Source: DASSUW01 sp963792385 (GTDB lineage Bacteria; Actinomycetota; Thermoleophilia; Solirubrobacterales; Solirubrobacteraceae). Taken from it: DNA of 64,000 bases. The stretch spans positions 124,001-188,000 of the forward strand of contig CAWBVZ010000004.1 of the NCBI GenBank assembly GCA_963792385.1, in the 5' to 3' direction. The notes beneath the pieces are model-generated. The model did no database searches. It saw only the letters and a list, made by a program, of their open reading frames with translations, and was not told the origin of the DNA. This document shows, in pieces, positions 15,107-23,832 of this stretch. The position numbers and the translations under genes are program-made. Position 1 is the stretch's first letter. Every line of letters begins with the position of its first letter.

Positions 15107-15997
15107 ATGCCCGAGCTGCGCTCCGTCCGCGTGGCCGCGATCCAGGCCACTCCGGTGGTCCTGGATGCCGAGGCCACGATCGCCAAGACCGTTGATCTGT
15201 TCGAGCAGGCTGCCGCTCAGGGCGTCGAGCTGGCCGTGCTGCCCGAGACGTTCGTGCCGCTCTATCCCTCGAACCGGTGGGCGAAGGGCGCTGCCGATTT
15301 CGGCGGCTGGGACGAGCTGTGGGAGCGGTTGCACGCGAACTCGGTCGAGGTCCCGGGCCCGCTGGTCGACGAGCTGGTCGCGGCGTGCGAGCGGCTCGGA
15401 CTGCACGCCGTGGTCGGGATCAACGAGCGCGACGGCGGCTCGCTCTACAACGCCTACCTGGTGCTCGGGCCGACCGGGCTCCTCCACAAGCACCGCAAAC
15501 TGATGGGGACGCAGCAGGAGCGGCTGTTCCACGGCATCGGGGCCGGCGACGACCTCGTGCCGGTCGATACGCCGGTCGGCCGCGTCGGCGGCCTGATCTG
15601 CTGGGAGAACCGGATGCCGCTCGCCCGCTGGGCGGTCTACAAAGGCTCGCCCCAGATCTGGGTCGCCCCGACCGCCGACGACTCGGACGGCTGGCTGGCC
15701 TCGGTGCGGCACATCGCGATCGAGTCGGGCGCGTTCGTGATCTCGGTGCCGCAGTACATCCCCGGCAGCGCGTTCCCGGACGACTTCCCGGTCGAGATCG
15801 ACCGCGACGCGATCTACGGCCGCGGGGGCGCCGTGATCGTCGAGCCGACGGGAGGGGACGTGATCGCAGGACCTCTGTACGACGAAGAGGGCATACTCAC
15901 GGCCGATTGCGACCTGCGGGTGGGTCTGCACGCCAAGCGCTGGTTCGATGCGGTGGGGCACTACTCACGGACGGACGTCCTCTCGTCAAACGCTTGA
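15107..15997 (+). CDS. Nitrilase-superfamily carbon-nitrogen hydrolase
   Basis: 296 residues. The catalytic triad is complete: Glu47 in AVLPETFVP, Lys131 in KHRKLMGTQQERL, and Cys165 in GGLICWENRMPLAR. The CWENRMPLAR motif, rather than CYD-type sequences, places it with true nitrilases/cyanide-hydratase-like enzymes that hydrolyse organic nitriles to acids and ammonia. It acts in the cytosol, probably as an oligomeric spiral. It stands alone between the palindromic elements and the DUF1800 gene, so context gives no substrate. Confidence 0.88.
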   Translation: MPELRSVRVAAIQATPVVLDAEATIAKTVDLFEQAAAQGVELAVLPETFVPLYPSNRWAKGAADFGGWDELWERLHANSVEVPGPLVDELVAACERLGLHAVVGINERDGGSLYNAYLVLGPTGLLHKHRKLMGTQQERLFHGIGAGDDLVPVDTPVGRVGGLICWENRMPLARWAVYKGSPQIWVAPTADDSDGWLASVRHIAIESGAFVISVPQYIPGSAFPDDFPVEIDRDAIYGRGGAVIVEPTGGDVIAGPLYDEEGILTADCDLRVGLHAKRWFDAVGHYSRTDVLSSNA

Positions 15998-16036
15998 GGT
16001 GTTGTTCCTGCCCGTTCCTGCCGACGACAGGAGGGT

Positions 16037-17381
16037 ATGTCCCGCGTTCCGACCTACCACGGCCGTTTCGGACCCGAGCAGGCCCGCCGCCTGCTCTGGC
16101 GCGCCGGCTTCGGCCCGCGCCCCGGCGAGGCCGGGCGGCTGGCCAAGCACGGTCTGAACCACGCGGTTGACTCGCTCGTCCATCCGAAGTCGACGCGCCT
16201 GAAGGGCCCGGCCCCGCGAGACGAGGACGGCAACCCGCTCGCGCCGCGCGACGCCTGGGGCCACGACCACTGCTGGTGGCTCGACCGCATGGTCCGGACC
16301 CAGGCACCGCTGGTCGAGCGCATGACGCTCGTCTGGCACGACTGGTTCGCGACGAGCAAGGCCGAAGCGCCGCAGTCGCTGATGCTGCGCCAGAACGCGC
16401 TGCTGCGCCGGCACGCGCTCGGCTCGTTCGAGAAGCTCGCGATCGAGGTCACGCAGGACCCGGCGATGCTGTTGTGGCTGAACGGGACGTCGAACTCCAA
16501 GGACGACGTCAACGAGAACTACGCGCGTGAGCTCCAGGAGCTGTTCTGCCTCGGCGCAGGCCGCGGCTACAGCGAGCGCGACGTACGCGAGATGGCGCGT
16601 GCCCTGACCGGGTTCCGGAACGAATGGTCCGAAGGTCGCGGCCCGCACTCGTTCCGCTACGACCGCACGCTCCACGACCCCGGCTTCAAGCGCCTCTACG
16701 GCAAGCGCGGCCGCTACGACTGGCGCGACGGTGTGCGGCTCGCCGTGCGCAACCGCCAGCACCCGTCGTTCCTCGTGAACAAGCTGTGGGGCTACTTCAT
16801 CCCGACGCCGCCGCCGCGCGGCACCGCGCGGGCGCTCGAGCGGATGTACCTCGCGTCCGGCCGCAACGTACGGCCGCTGCTCGTGCGCGATCCTGCGCCA
16901 CCCGCACCTGTACGACCCGGACCGCCGGATGTCCAAGCCGCCGGTGGTGCAGGCCGCCGGCATGCTGCGCGCGAGGGGCCGCGCGATCGATACGACTGCG
17001 TGGTCGTGGCTGTGCGACCAGGCCGGCCAGATGCTGTTCGAGCCGCCGAACGTGTCCGGCTGGGACGACACCCGCTGGCTCGACACCGCCACCTTCCGCG
17101 CCCGCTGGCACATGGCGACCGAGATCTGCAACCACGACCAGCTGGAGGAGAAGACGCTGCGCGGCAAGGTCCCGACCGACCCCGCCAAGCTCGTCACGCG
17201 CGCCGCCGCGTTCTGGGATCACACGCCGCTGTCGCGCCCCACCCGCACGGCGCTGGAGCGCTACGCCCGCGCCTCGATGGCGACCGCCAACGAGCCCTGG
17301 AAGCGCGACTCCTACCCCGTCCTGATCGAGAACGCGCTGCGCATGCTGATCGCCGTCTCCCCGGACTACCTGACCTCATGA
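16037..17381 (+). CDS. DUF1800 family protein (apparent +1 frameshift near 16886)
   Basis: About 447 residues after correction. It begins at the ATG at 16037, just behind GGAGG. The N-terminal part has ARRLLWRAGFGPRPGEAGRL, VWHDWFATSKAEAPQ and WLNGTSNSKDDVNENYARELQELFCLG, which are hallmark DUF1800 segments. At ~16886 (GTGCGCGATC) one extra base moves the reading frame. In the next frame the protein continues as AILRHPHLYDPDRRMSKPPV, then PNVSGWDDTRWLDTATFRARW, to the TGA at 17379-17381. That stop overlaps the start of the DUF1501 gene. DUF1800 and DUF1501 proteins are commonly paired and exported; function is unknown. Removing one base restores a full-length protein, so an error is likelier than decay. 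Confidence 0.82.
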
Positions 17382-18748
17382 CCTCGACCCACGACTCCCG
17401 CGTCTGCTGCGCCGAGCACGCCCGCGCCGGCGCCGGCCTGCCCGCGATCGAGCGCGGGATGCCCACGCCCGCCGGCACCGGCCTGTCGCGCCGCTCGTTC
17501 CTGCTGCGGTCGGCCGGCCTCGCCCTGTCCGTCTACGGCGCCGGGCGGCTCGCCGGGCTGCCGGTGTTCGAGGAGGGCATCGCCCGCGCGCAGGCCGGAG
17601 GCGCCGGCACGGTGCTCGTCAGCGTGTTCCTCGACGGCGGCGCCGACAGCCTGTCGATCCTGGCTCCGCACGGCGATCCGGACTACCGCCGCCTGCGCCC
17701 GACGCTCGCGCTTCCCGACGGCGGCACGGCGTTCAGCGAGGACCCGCGCATGACGTGGCATCCCGCCGCCGCGCCGCTGGCGGCGCTGCACGCCGAGGGC
17801 AAGGTCTCCGTGATGCCGGCGGTCGGCTACGACCACCCGGACCAGTCGCATTTCGTCTCGCGCCACTTCTGGGAGGTCGGCGCAACAGACGCCCAGCTGC
17901 GCTCCGGCTGGCTCGGGCGCGTGATCGACCGCATCGGCACGGCCGACAACCCGCTTCAGGGCGTCTCGCTCGGCGGCAGCCTCGGCCCGTCGCTGGCCGC
18001 TGCCCGGATGCCGGTCGCCGCCGTCGACGCGCCCGAGGACTTCGGCTTCTGGGCGCCCGGCGCCTGGGGCCCGCCCGCCGACCTGGCGCTCCCGGCGTTC
18101 GCCGACGTCGGCCGAGCGCTCGCCGGCTCGCGCGACCCCGCGGTCGCCCAGGCAGCCAAGGCAGCGGCGTTCGCCGGCGGCGTCCGCGCCGCGCTGGCGC
18201 CGCTCGGCCACGACGGCAAGCCGACGTACACGCCGCAGGCCGTCTATCCGCAGAGCACCGAAGAGCGCTTTCCGCGCCGCCTCGCCGGCCTTGCAGCGAT
18301 GCTCGGCGCCGGCCTGCCGGTCCGCTGCGCGACGCTCTCGGCCCCGGGCGCGTGGGACACCCACGCCGATCAGGCCGGCACGCTCCCGGACAACCTCAAG
18401 ATCACGGCCGACAGCCTGTACGCGTTCCAGCGCGACCTCGAGTCGCGCGGGATCGCCGACCGCGTGCTCACGCTCGTGTGGTCGGAGTTCGGGCGCCGCG
18501 CCGAGGAGAACGGATCGGGCACCGACCACGGTGCCGCCGGCATCGGGTTCGTCATCGGCACGCGCGCCAGCGGCCGCATGATCGGCGAGTTCCCCGGCCT
18601 CGCCCAGCTCGACCCGCAGGGCAACCTGCGCGCGACGTCCGACTTCCGCGGCCTCTACTCCGCCCTCTGCGCCGACTGGTTCGGCGTCGATCCCGCCGCG
18701 GTGCTCGGCAGCGGCGCGAGCGTCGCGCGGCCGCGGATCCTGCGGTGA
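17378..18748 (+). CDS. DUF1501 family protein with Tat signal
   Basis: 456 residues from the ATG at 17378, overlapping the DUF1800 stop as ATGA. A twin-arginine signal (LSRRSFLLRSAGLALSVYGA, residues ~32-51) directs export of the folded protein. The DUF1501 core shows VLVSVFLDGGADSLSILAPH, VGYDHPDQSHFVSRHFWEVG, WDTHADQAGTLPDNL, VLTLVWSEFGRRAEENGSGTDHGAAG and FPGLAQLDPQGNLRATSDFR. These motifs resemble the alkaline-phosphatase/sulfatase-like fold with His/Asp metal ligands, but the reaction is not known. A three-gene export module is formed with DUF1800 upstream and a cupredoxin-like gene overlapping downstream. Confidence 0.88.
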   Translation: MTSTHDSRVCCAEHARAGAGLPAIERGMPTPAGTGLSRRSFLLRSAGLALSVYGAGRLAGLPVFEEGIARAQAGGAGTVLVSVFLDGGADSLSILAPHGDPDYRRLRPTLALPDGGTAFSEDPRMTWHPAAAPLAALHAEGKVSVMPAVGYDHPDQSHFVSRHFWEVGATDAQLRSGWLGRVIDRIGTADNPLQGVSLGGSLGPSLAAARMPVAAVDAPEDFGFWAPGAWGPPADLALPAFADVGRALAGSRDPAVAQAAKAAAFAGGVRAALAPLGHDGKPTYTPQAVYPQSTEERFPRRLAGLAAMLGAGLPVRCATLSAPGAWDTHADQAGTLPDNLKITADSLYAFQRDLESRGIADRVLTLVWSEFGRRAEENGSGTDHGAAGIGFVIGTRASGRMIGEFPGLAQLDPQGNLRATSDFRGLYSALCADWFGVDPAAVLGSGASVARPRILR

Positions 18749-19098
18749 GACGGGCGCTCGGACTCGCGCTCGCACTGGTCGCCGCGCTCCCCGCTACGGC
18801 CGCCGCACGGCCGGCACCGGCGCGTCTGCTCGTCGAGGCGCGCGAGTTCAACCTCACGCTCTCGCGCGCGAAGCTGAAGCCCGGCCGCGCGATCGTCCAG
18901 CTCGCCAACCGCGGCGAGGATCCGCACGACCTGCGCCTGGCCCGGATCCACGGGCACGGCGGCGGGAGAGTCGAGGAGACGCTCCCCGGCCGCGTCGGCC
19001 AGTGGGACGGCCGCCTGCGCCGTGGCCGCTACCGGCTGTACTGCACGCTCGAAGGCCATCGGGCCGCCGGCATGCGCGCCACGCTCCGCGTGCGCTGA
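18745..19098 (+). CDS. Secreted cupredoxin-like protein
   Basis: 117 residues from the GTG at 18745, which overlaps the previous stop. A signal peptide (ALGLALALVAALPATAAA) leads into a single beta-sandwich domain. Candidate type-1 copper ligands are all present in order: His in GEDPHDLRL, then Cys, His and Met in YCTLEGHRAAGMRATL. The C-x4-H-x4-M spacing is that of small blue copper proteins. It may accept or deliver electrons, or copper, for the exported DUF1501/DUF1800 proteins; this is inferred from the overlapping gene order only. Confidence 0.75.
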   Translation: MRRALGLALALVAALPATAAARPAPARLLVEAREFNLTLSRAKLKPGRAIVQLANRGEDPHDLRLARIHGHGGGRVEETLPGRVGQWDGRLRRGRYRLYCTLEGHRAAGMRATLRVR

Positions 19099-19228
19099 GC
19101 AGTCGCGCGCCTTGAGCGCCGGCGCTCGCATTAGACAGATGTCCGATATGGGCGCCGATTGACGCCTCCTACGTTGGCGCTTCAGCGGACGGAGCCGCGC
19201 AAGGACGCAACCGAAGGGTGCAACGGAC

Positions 19229-21772
19229 ATGACAGGCGCGGCTCGGAAGTATCCGCTGGTGGTCGTGCTGGGAGCGTTGGCCCTCGCGGCCGCACTGCCC
19301 GTCGCAGCCGAGGCGGCCCCGCCGCTGAACGTCGTGCAGATCGGCGACTCCTACTCGGCCGGCAACGGCGCGGGGAACTACTACGGCCCGAAGGACTGCT
19401 TTCGCAGCTCGAGCAACTGGGCCGAGCGCTATCTCGACACGCTGAGCACGACGTACGCCGTGAAGTTCGTCAACCGCGCGTGCTCCGGAGGGGTCATCAA
19501 CAATCTGACCAGCGCCCGCGAGATGGACTCGAAGCTCGCGAACGTATTCGTGTCGGGTGAGTCCGTCGACAAGGACGATCCCGGCGCGCGCCACACGCTC
19601 GACGAACGTGGCGACTGCACGCCGGACTATCGCGACGACGAGGCCTATACCGTCACGGCCGAGTACGCGTTTCCCGAGTCCGGCGGCACCATGGTCACCT
19701 TCAGCTGCGCACGCACCATGGAGCCCCAGATCGACGCGGTCGGCGCGGAGACCGACGTCGTGCTGCTCACGATCGGCGGCAATGACGTCCACTTCTCGGA
19801 CATCGTCAAGCAGTGCTTCGTCGTCGGCGCCCGCGACCCGGGGTCATGCCGAGACAAGGTCACGGCCGGCCAGGACGGCATCGCCGACGTCGGAAGGCGC
19901 ACCGGAGAGGCCCTGCGGACTCTGAAGGCTCGGATGCGGCCGGACGCGCACATCGTCCTGGCCGCCTACCCGTACCTCGAGAAGAACGGCGACTTCGAGT
20001 TGCGGGGCGGCTTCCTGTTCCTCGATACCTACGCGGTCGGGCGCGAGGTCCGCAAGTTCGGCGACCTCGGCGACCAAGGACAGCGCGCGGCGGTGGCCGC
20101 GCTGAACGCCGAGGGCGGCGCGCAGGTGATCTTCGTCGACGAGGTCAAGGCGCACTTCGCGGGCCATGAGCCCGATGGCCGCGTGTGCTGCCGCAACGAC
20201 GACCGCTGGATCCACGAGTTCGACACCTTCACCCCGATGGAGTGGTACCACTACAACCCGACCGGGCACGCCGAGCTCGCCGGCCTGCTCTCACGGCGGC
20301 CCGAGATCATCCCTTCCGCCCGCGACATCGTGGCCGGCGGCGCCGTCGACATCGCGTTCGTGATCGACACGACCGGATCGATGGGCGGCTCGATCGATTC
20401 CGTCAAGGCCGCGGCGGTCAGCCTGGTGAACGATGTCTCGGCGCGTACGAGCGCCGCGCGCTTCGCGCTGGTCGACTACCGCGACTTCCCCGCTCGGACC
20501 GGGGATGCGAGGGACTACCCGTCGAAGCTCGATCTGGACTTCACGAGCGACGCAGCGACCGTCGACGCCGCGATTGACGGCCTCGCGCTCGGCAACGGCG
20601 GCGACTGGCCGGAGACGATGTTCTCCGGCATCAACCGCGCGTTCGACCTCTCCTGGCGGCCCGGCGTCAAGAAGCTGGCGATCGTGCTCGCCGACGCACC
20701 TCCGCTCTCGCCCGAGCCGTACACCGGCCTGACCGTGGACTACATCGTGCAGCGGTCGCTGTCGATCGACCCGGTCGAGGTGCACATCGTCGACGTCGGC
20801 GACGCCAGTGGCCCGGGCGATCCCGGCGACCCGGGCGACCCCGGTGATCCCGGCGACCCCGGCGATCCGACGGCGACGGCCACGAGCGAGATGGGCCCGG
20901 CGCGGGAGATCGCGTTGCGCACCAACGGAGCGGTGCACCCAACGTCGCCCGACCAGGCCGCCGCCGAGATCGCCGACACGATCGACGCCTCGCTCAACCG
21001 GCCGTCCGCGTGGGGCGGCGGGCCGTACGTCGGCAAGGTCGGCGAGACGATGACGCTGGACGGCCGCGGCTCCTACGGCGTAACGTCAGAGCTCGTCAAG
21101 TGGGAGTGGGACCTCGATGGCGACGGCATCTACGAGATCGACAGCAACCAGCCCACCGTGGCGCACGCGTTCAACGACCCCTATGACGGCGTCGTCGCAT
21201 TGCGCGTGACCGACGCGCAGGGCGCAACCGGGCTGGCCACCGCGATCACCCACATCACCCACGACGGCGACGAGATCGCGGACGCGGCCGACAACTGCGC
21301 GAGCGTGGGCAACCCCGACCAGGCCGACTTCGACGAGGACGGCGCCGGCGACGCCTGCGACCCGACGCCGGGGTATGACACGCAGGACAAGCCGGGCGTG
21401 CAGGACAACAGCTCCTACCCGTCCGCGCCGCCCGGGACGACCGGCGGTACTCCGGCGCGACCGGCCGCCGACGTGCGTATCACGCGCCCGAAGCTCATTC
21501 GCCGCGGGAGCCGGCTCCGCATGAAGGTGACCTGCCTGCGCCTGCTCGGCACGTGTGCCGGAGCCGTGCGGGTCAAGGTCGCAGGCCGCACGCTGGTGCG
21601 GCGCTACAGCGTCCGGGCGCACGCCACGAAGGCGATCACGTACAGGCTCCCGCGGACCACGCGCTCGCGCCTGGCGCGCGGCCGGCGGGTGGCGTTCCGG
21701 GTGACGGCGACGACGCGCGAGGGCATCACCGCCTCTCGCACCGCGAAGCTGCGCCTGACGAGGAGGCCCTGA
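19229..21772 (+). CDS. Secreted mosaic protein: SGNH hydrolase, VWA, collagen-like repeat, PKD, TSP3
   Basis: 847 residues. A signal peptide (residues ~1-30) is followed by an SGNH/GDSL esterase domain: block I IGDSYSAGNGAG near residue 40, GGNDVHF near 182, and the catalytic His in PTGHAEL near 346. A von Willebrand factor A domain begins near residue 373 (IAFVIDTTGSMGGSID; MIDAS DxTxS). A GPGDPGDPGDPGDPGDPGDP collagen-like run covers residues ~529-550. A PKD domain (KWEWDLDGDGIYEIDSNQPT) and a thrombospondin type-3 calcium repeat (DNCASVGNPDQADFDEDGAG, near 687) follow. The basic beta-rich tail (RRGSRLRMKVTCLRLL) may bind the surface. Likely extracellular ester hydrolysis with adhesion modules. 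No close neighbour clarifies the substrate. Confidence 0.83.
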   Translation: MTGAARKYPLVVVLGALALAAALPVAAEAAPPLNVVQIGDSYSAGNGAGNYYGPKDCFRSSSNWAERYLDTLSTTYAVKFVNRACSGGVINNLTSAREMDSKLANVFVSGESVDKDDPGARHTLDERGDCTPDYRDDEAYTVTAEYAFPESGGTMVTFSCARTMEPQIDAVGAETDVVLLTIGGNDVHFSDIVKQCFVVGARDPGSCRDKVTAGQDGIADVGRRTGEALRTLKARMRPDAHIVLAAYPYLEKNGDFELRGGFLFLDTYAVGREVRKFGDLGDQGQRAAVAALNAEGGAQVIFVDEVKAHFAGHEPDGRVCCRNDDRWIHEFDTFTPMEWYHYNPTGHAELAGLLSRRPEIIPSARDIVAGGAVDIAFVIDTTGSMGGSIDSVKAAAVSLVNDVSARTSAARFALVDYRDFPARTGDARDYPSKLDLDFTSDAATVDAAIDGLALGNGGDWPETMFSGINRAFDLSWRPGVKKLAIVLADAPPLSPEPYTGLTVDYIVQRSLSIDPVEVHIVDVGDASGPGDPGDPGDPGDPGDPGDPTATATSEMGPAREIALRTNGAVHPTSPDQAAAEIADTIDASLNRPSAWGGGPYVGKVGETMTLDGRGSYGVTSELVKWEWDLDGDGIYEIDSNQPTVAHAFNDPYDGVVALRVTDAQGATGLATAITHITHDGDEIADAADNCASVGNPDQADFDEDGAGDACDPTPGYDTQDKPGVQDNSSYPSAPPGTTGGTPARPAADVRITRPKLIRRGSRLRMKVTCLRLLGTCAGAVRVKVAGRTLVRRYSVRAHATKAITYRLPRTTRSRLARGRRVAFRVTATTREGITASRTAKLRLTRRP

Positions 21773-21783
21773 CGCGGCCGCAA

Positions 21784-22245
21784 GTGAGCGGGCGGTGGGT
21801 GGCAGCAGGTGCCGCAGTCCTGGCTGCCGGCGTCGTGCTGGCGCTCGCCGTCTCGCGCGGCGAGTCCAGTCCGGGGCCGGAGCTGCGCGCCCTGCGTGAG
21901 GACCCGCTGGCGAGCTACGTCCCGCCCGACGGCCGGCTCGTGCGCACCGACGCCACCGAGGAGAAGTCCGGAGGGATGTTCACCAAGCCCAGCGAGGCGA
22001 CGCTCCAGCGGCTGTTCGCGCTTCCTCCCGACGGCGGGCCGGCCGCCCTGCAGGGGGCACTCGACGCGGCACGCGCCGCCGGCTGGACGGTCCAGCCGCC
22101 GCTGGGCGATCTCGGCTCGACGGGATCGAAGCAGCTGAGCAGCGGCAAGGCCACGATGTCCGTCGGCCTGATCACCGACGCCGGGGCAACCCCGGAGAAC
22201 GTCCCGCCGCCGGTGCTGGGCATCGCGCTCCAGCACGTCCGCTGA
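21784..22245 (+). CDS. Membrane-anchored hypothetical protein
   Basis: 153 residues from the GTG at 21784. One N-terminal transmembrane segment (WVAAGAAVLAAGVVLALAVS) is followed by an extracytoplasmic domain of about 125 residues with no Cys and no repeat. Visible segments are LASYVPPDGRLVRTDATEEK and ALDAARAAGWTVQPPLGDLG. Eleven bases separate it from the preceding mosaic protein, so co-transcription is likely. It converges on the ABC permease gene with a 3-base gap. I do not recognise a family. Confidence 0.6.
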   Translation: MSGRWVAAGAAVLAAGVVLALAVSRGESSPGPELRALREDPLASYVPPDGRLVRTDATEEKSGGMFTKPSEATLQRLFALPPDGGPAALQGALDAARAAGWTVQPPLGDLGSTGSKQLSSGKATMSVGLITDAGATPENVPPPVLGIALQHVR

Positions 22246-22248
22246 CCG

Positions 22249-23832
22249 CTACGCGCCGACGTCCCGGCGGCGGAAGCCGATCAGGCCGACGACGGTGAAG
22301 CCCGCCGCGACGGCGGTCAGCGCGATCAGCGGGCCGGCCGTGAAGTTCGCTGCGGGGAGCAGCGGCACGTGGGTGAACGGCGACAGGTCGAGGACCCAGT
22401 CGGGAAGCGAGAGCAGCGGCCCGAGGAAGGCCAGGAGGTAGCTCGCGCTGAGCGTGGCCCAGGCCGCCGGCGCCGCCCGCGGCACCAGCCCAAACAGCGC
22501 CACGGTGACGCCCACGAGCACCCACACGGCGGGGGCAAGCGCGAGCGACGAGCCGACGAGCACCGGCACGCGAGCGAGGTCGCCGCTGTTGGCGGCGTCG
22601 GCGATGCCCGCACCGAGCCCGCTGGCGGCGAGGATGAGCACGGTGCCGCCGGCGGCGACCGCGACGTATCCCGCCACCCAGCGCGGCCGGGCCAGCGCCG
22701 TGGCCAGCAGCGGCTCGAGCCGCCCCGAGGTCTCCTCACCGCGCATCCGCAGAACAGCCTGGATCGCGAACGCCGTGCCGATCAGGGCCATCGAGAGCAG
22801 CGACACGGCGAGGTAGTTATCGACGAGGCTCCCCGCCGTTTGTGAGAACAGCTCATCGACCTGTTCGCTGTCGCCGAGGATGCTGTCGGCGTCCTGGGCG
22901 GTGAGGCCGATCGAGAGGCCGCCGAGGAACAGCCCGGCGGCCCAGGCAATGAGAGCGCCGCGCTGCAGCCGCAGCGCGAGCCCGAGCGGACGGGCGAGCG
23001 ACGGCGCGGCGGCGGCCGGGCCGGGTCGCGGCGCAAGCAGTCCGGCACCCTCGTCACGGCGCCCCACGAGCGCGAAGGCGACCACGACGAGCGCGGCCGC
23101 CGTGCCCAGCAGCAGCACCAGCGGCCACCACCGCTCGCCGGCGAACGGCCGCATCGCCTGGCCCCAGCCGATCGGCGACAGCCACGAGAGCGACCCGTTG
23201 CCGACGTCACCGGCCGCGCGTAGCGCGTACGACGCCCCGAGCACGGCGCCGACGAGGCCGTACGCACCGGCGGTGCTCTGGCTGACCTGGACCGCGACCG
23301 CGGCCACGCCCGCGAACAGCAGCCCGACCGCGCCCAGCGACGCACCGAGCGCGATCGAGCCCGCTGCGGGCTGGCCGGCGGCGATCATCACGAGCGTGGT
23401 GGCGGCGCCCATCAGGACGTTCGCGGCGGACGCGACGACGAGCGCGGCCGCGGTCGGCGCGTAGCGGCCGACCACGCTCGCGCGGACGAGCTCGCTGCGC
23501 CCGCTCTGCTCCTCGCCGCGCGTGTGGCGGCCGACGATGAACATGCTCATGAGCGCGGCGATCACCGCCCCGAAGCCGCCCCACTGCCACGCCACGTCGC
23601 CGCCGACGTTGGTCACGGCATAGGCAGGCCCGACCATCGCGATCAGGCCCGGGTTGCCGGTCACCGTCTCCGCATACGCGGCGCGCTCGGCGGGTGTGGC
23701 ATAGAGCCCTTCGCTCGAGACCGCCGTCTCGAGGATCAGGGCGGCGAAGATGATCACGTAGACGGGGATCCGGACGCGCTCGCGGCGTGCGTAGAACGAG
23801 AGCAGCGTGCCGCCGCCGGCGAGCGCGGTCAT
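22249..23832 (-). CDS. ABC-2 type transporter permease (polyketide-antibiotic exporter type)
   Basis: 527 residues with about 12 hydrophobic segments in two repeats of six, the layout of the large single-chain ABC-2 permeases annotated as exporters of polyketide antibiotics. Each half carries the soluble segment with a conserved RxEE[TQ]SGR pattern: GRHTRGEEQSGRSELVRASV and LRMRGEETSGRLEPLLATAL. The ATG at 23832 overlaps the ATPase stop. It forms the membrane path of a drug or lipid exporter with the ATPase at 23829-24722. The substrate is unknown. Confidence 0.87.
   Translation of the reverse strand: MTALAGGGTLLSFYARRERVRIPVYVIIFAALILETAVSSEGLYATPAERAAYAETVTGNPGLIAMVGPAYAVTNVGGDVAWQWGGFGAVIAALMSMFIVGRHTRGEEQSGRSELVRASVVGRYAPTAAALVVASAANVLMGAATTLVMIAAGQPAAGSIALGASLGAVGLLFAGVAAVAVQVSQSTAGAYGLVGAVLGASYALRAAGDVGNGSLSWLSPIGWGQAMRPFAGERWWPLVLLLGTAAALVVVAFALVGRRDEGAGLLAPRPGPAAAAPSLARPLGLALRLQRGALIAWAAGLFLGGLSIGLTAQDADSILGDSEQVDELFSQTAGSLVDNYLAVSLLSMALIGTAFAIQAVLRMRGEETSGRLEPLLATALARPRWVAGYVAVAAGGTVLILAASGLGAGIADAANSGDLARVPVLVGSSLALAPAVWVLVGVTVALFGLVPRAAPAAWATLSASYLLAFLGPLLSLPDWVLDLSPFTHVPLLPAANFTAGPLIALTAVAAGFTVVGLIGFRRRDVGA

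Noticed and set aside
16037..18748. A 903-residue DUF1800-DUF1501 fusion
   Set aside because: The two genes only happen to share a frame. The middle reads as shadow sequence, and a +1 slip at ~16886 restores a DUF1800 protein that ends in an ATGA overlap.
19099..19228. Possible c-di-GMP/c-di-AMP riboswitch (GGACGCAACCGAAGGGTGCAAC) before the mosaic protein
   Set aside because: The resemblance is limited to a few short motifs. I could not build the required stems.
20815..20874. CRISPR-like or VNTR array
   Set aside because: The repeat is in-frame GDP coding (collagen-like) inside a gene, with no spacers.
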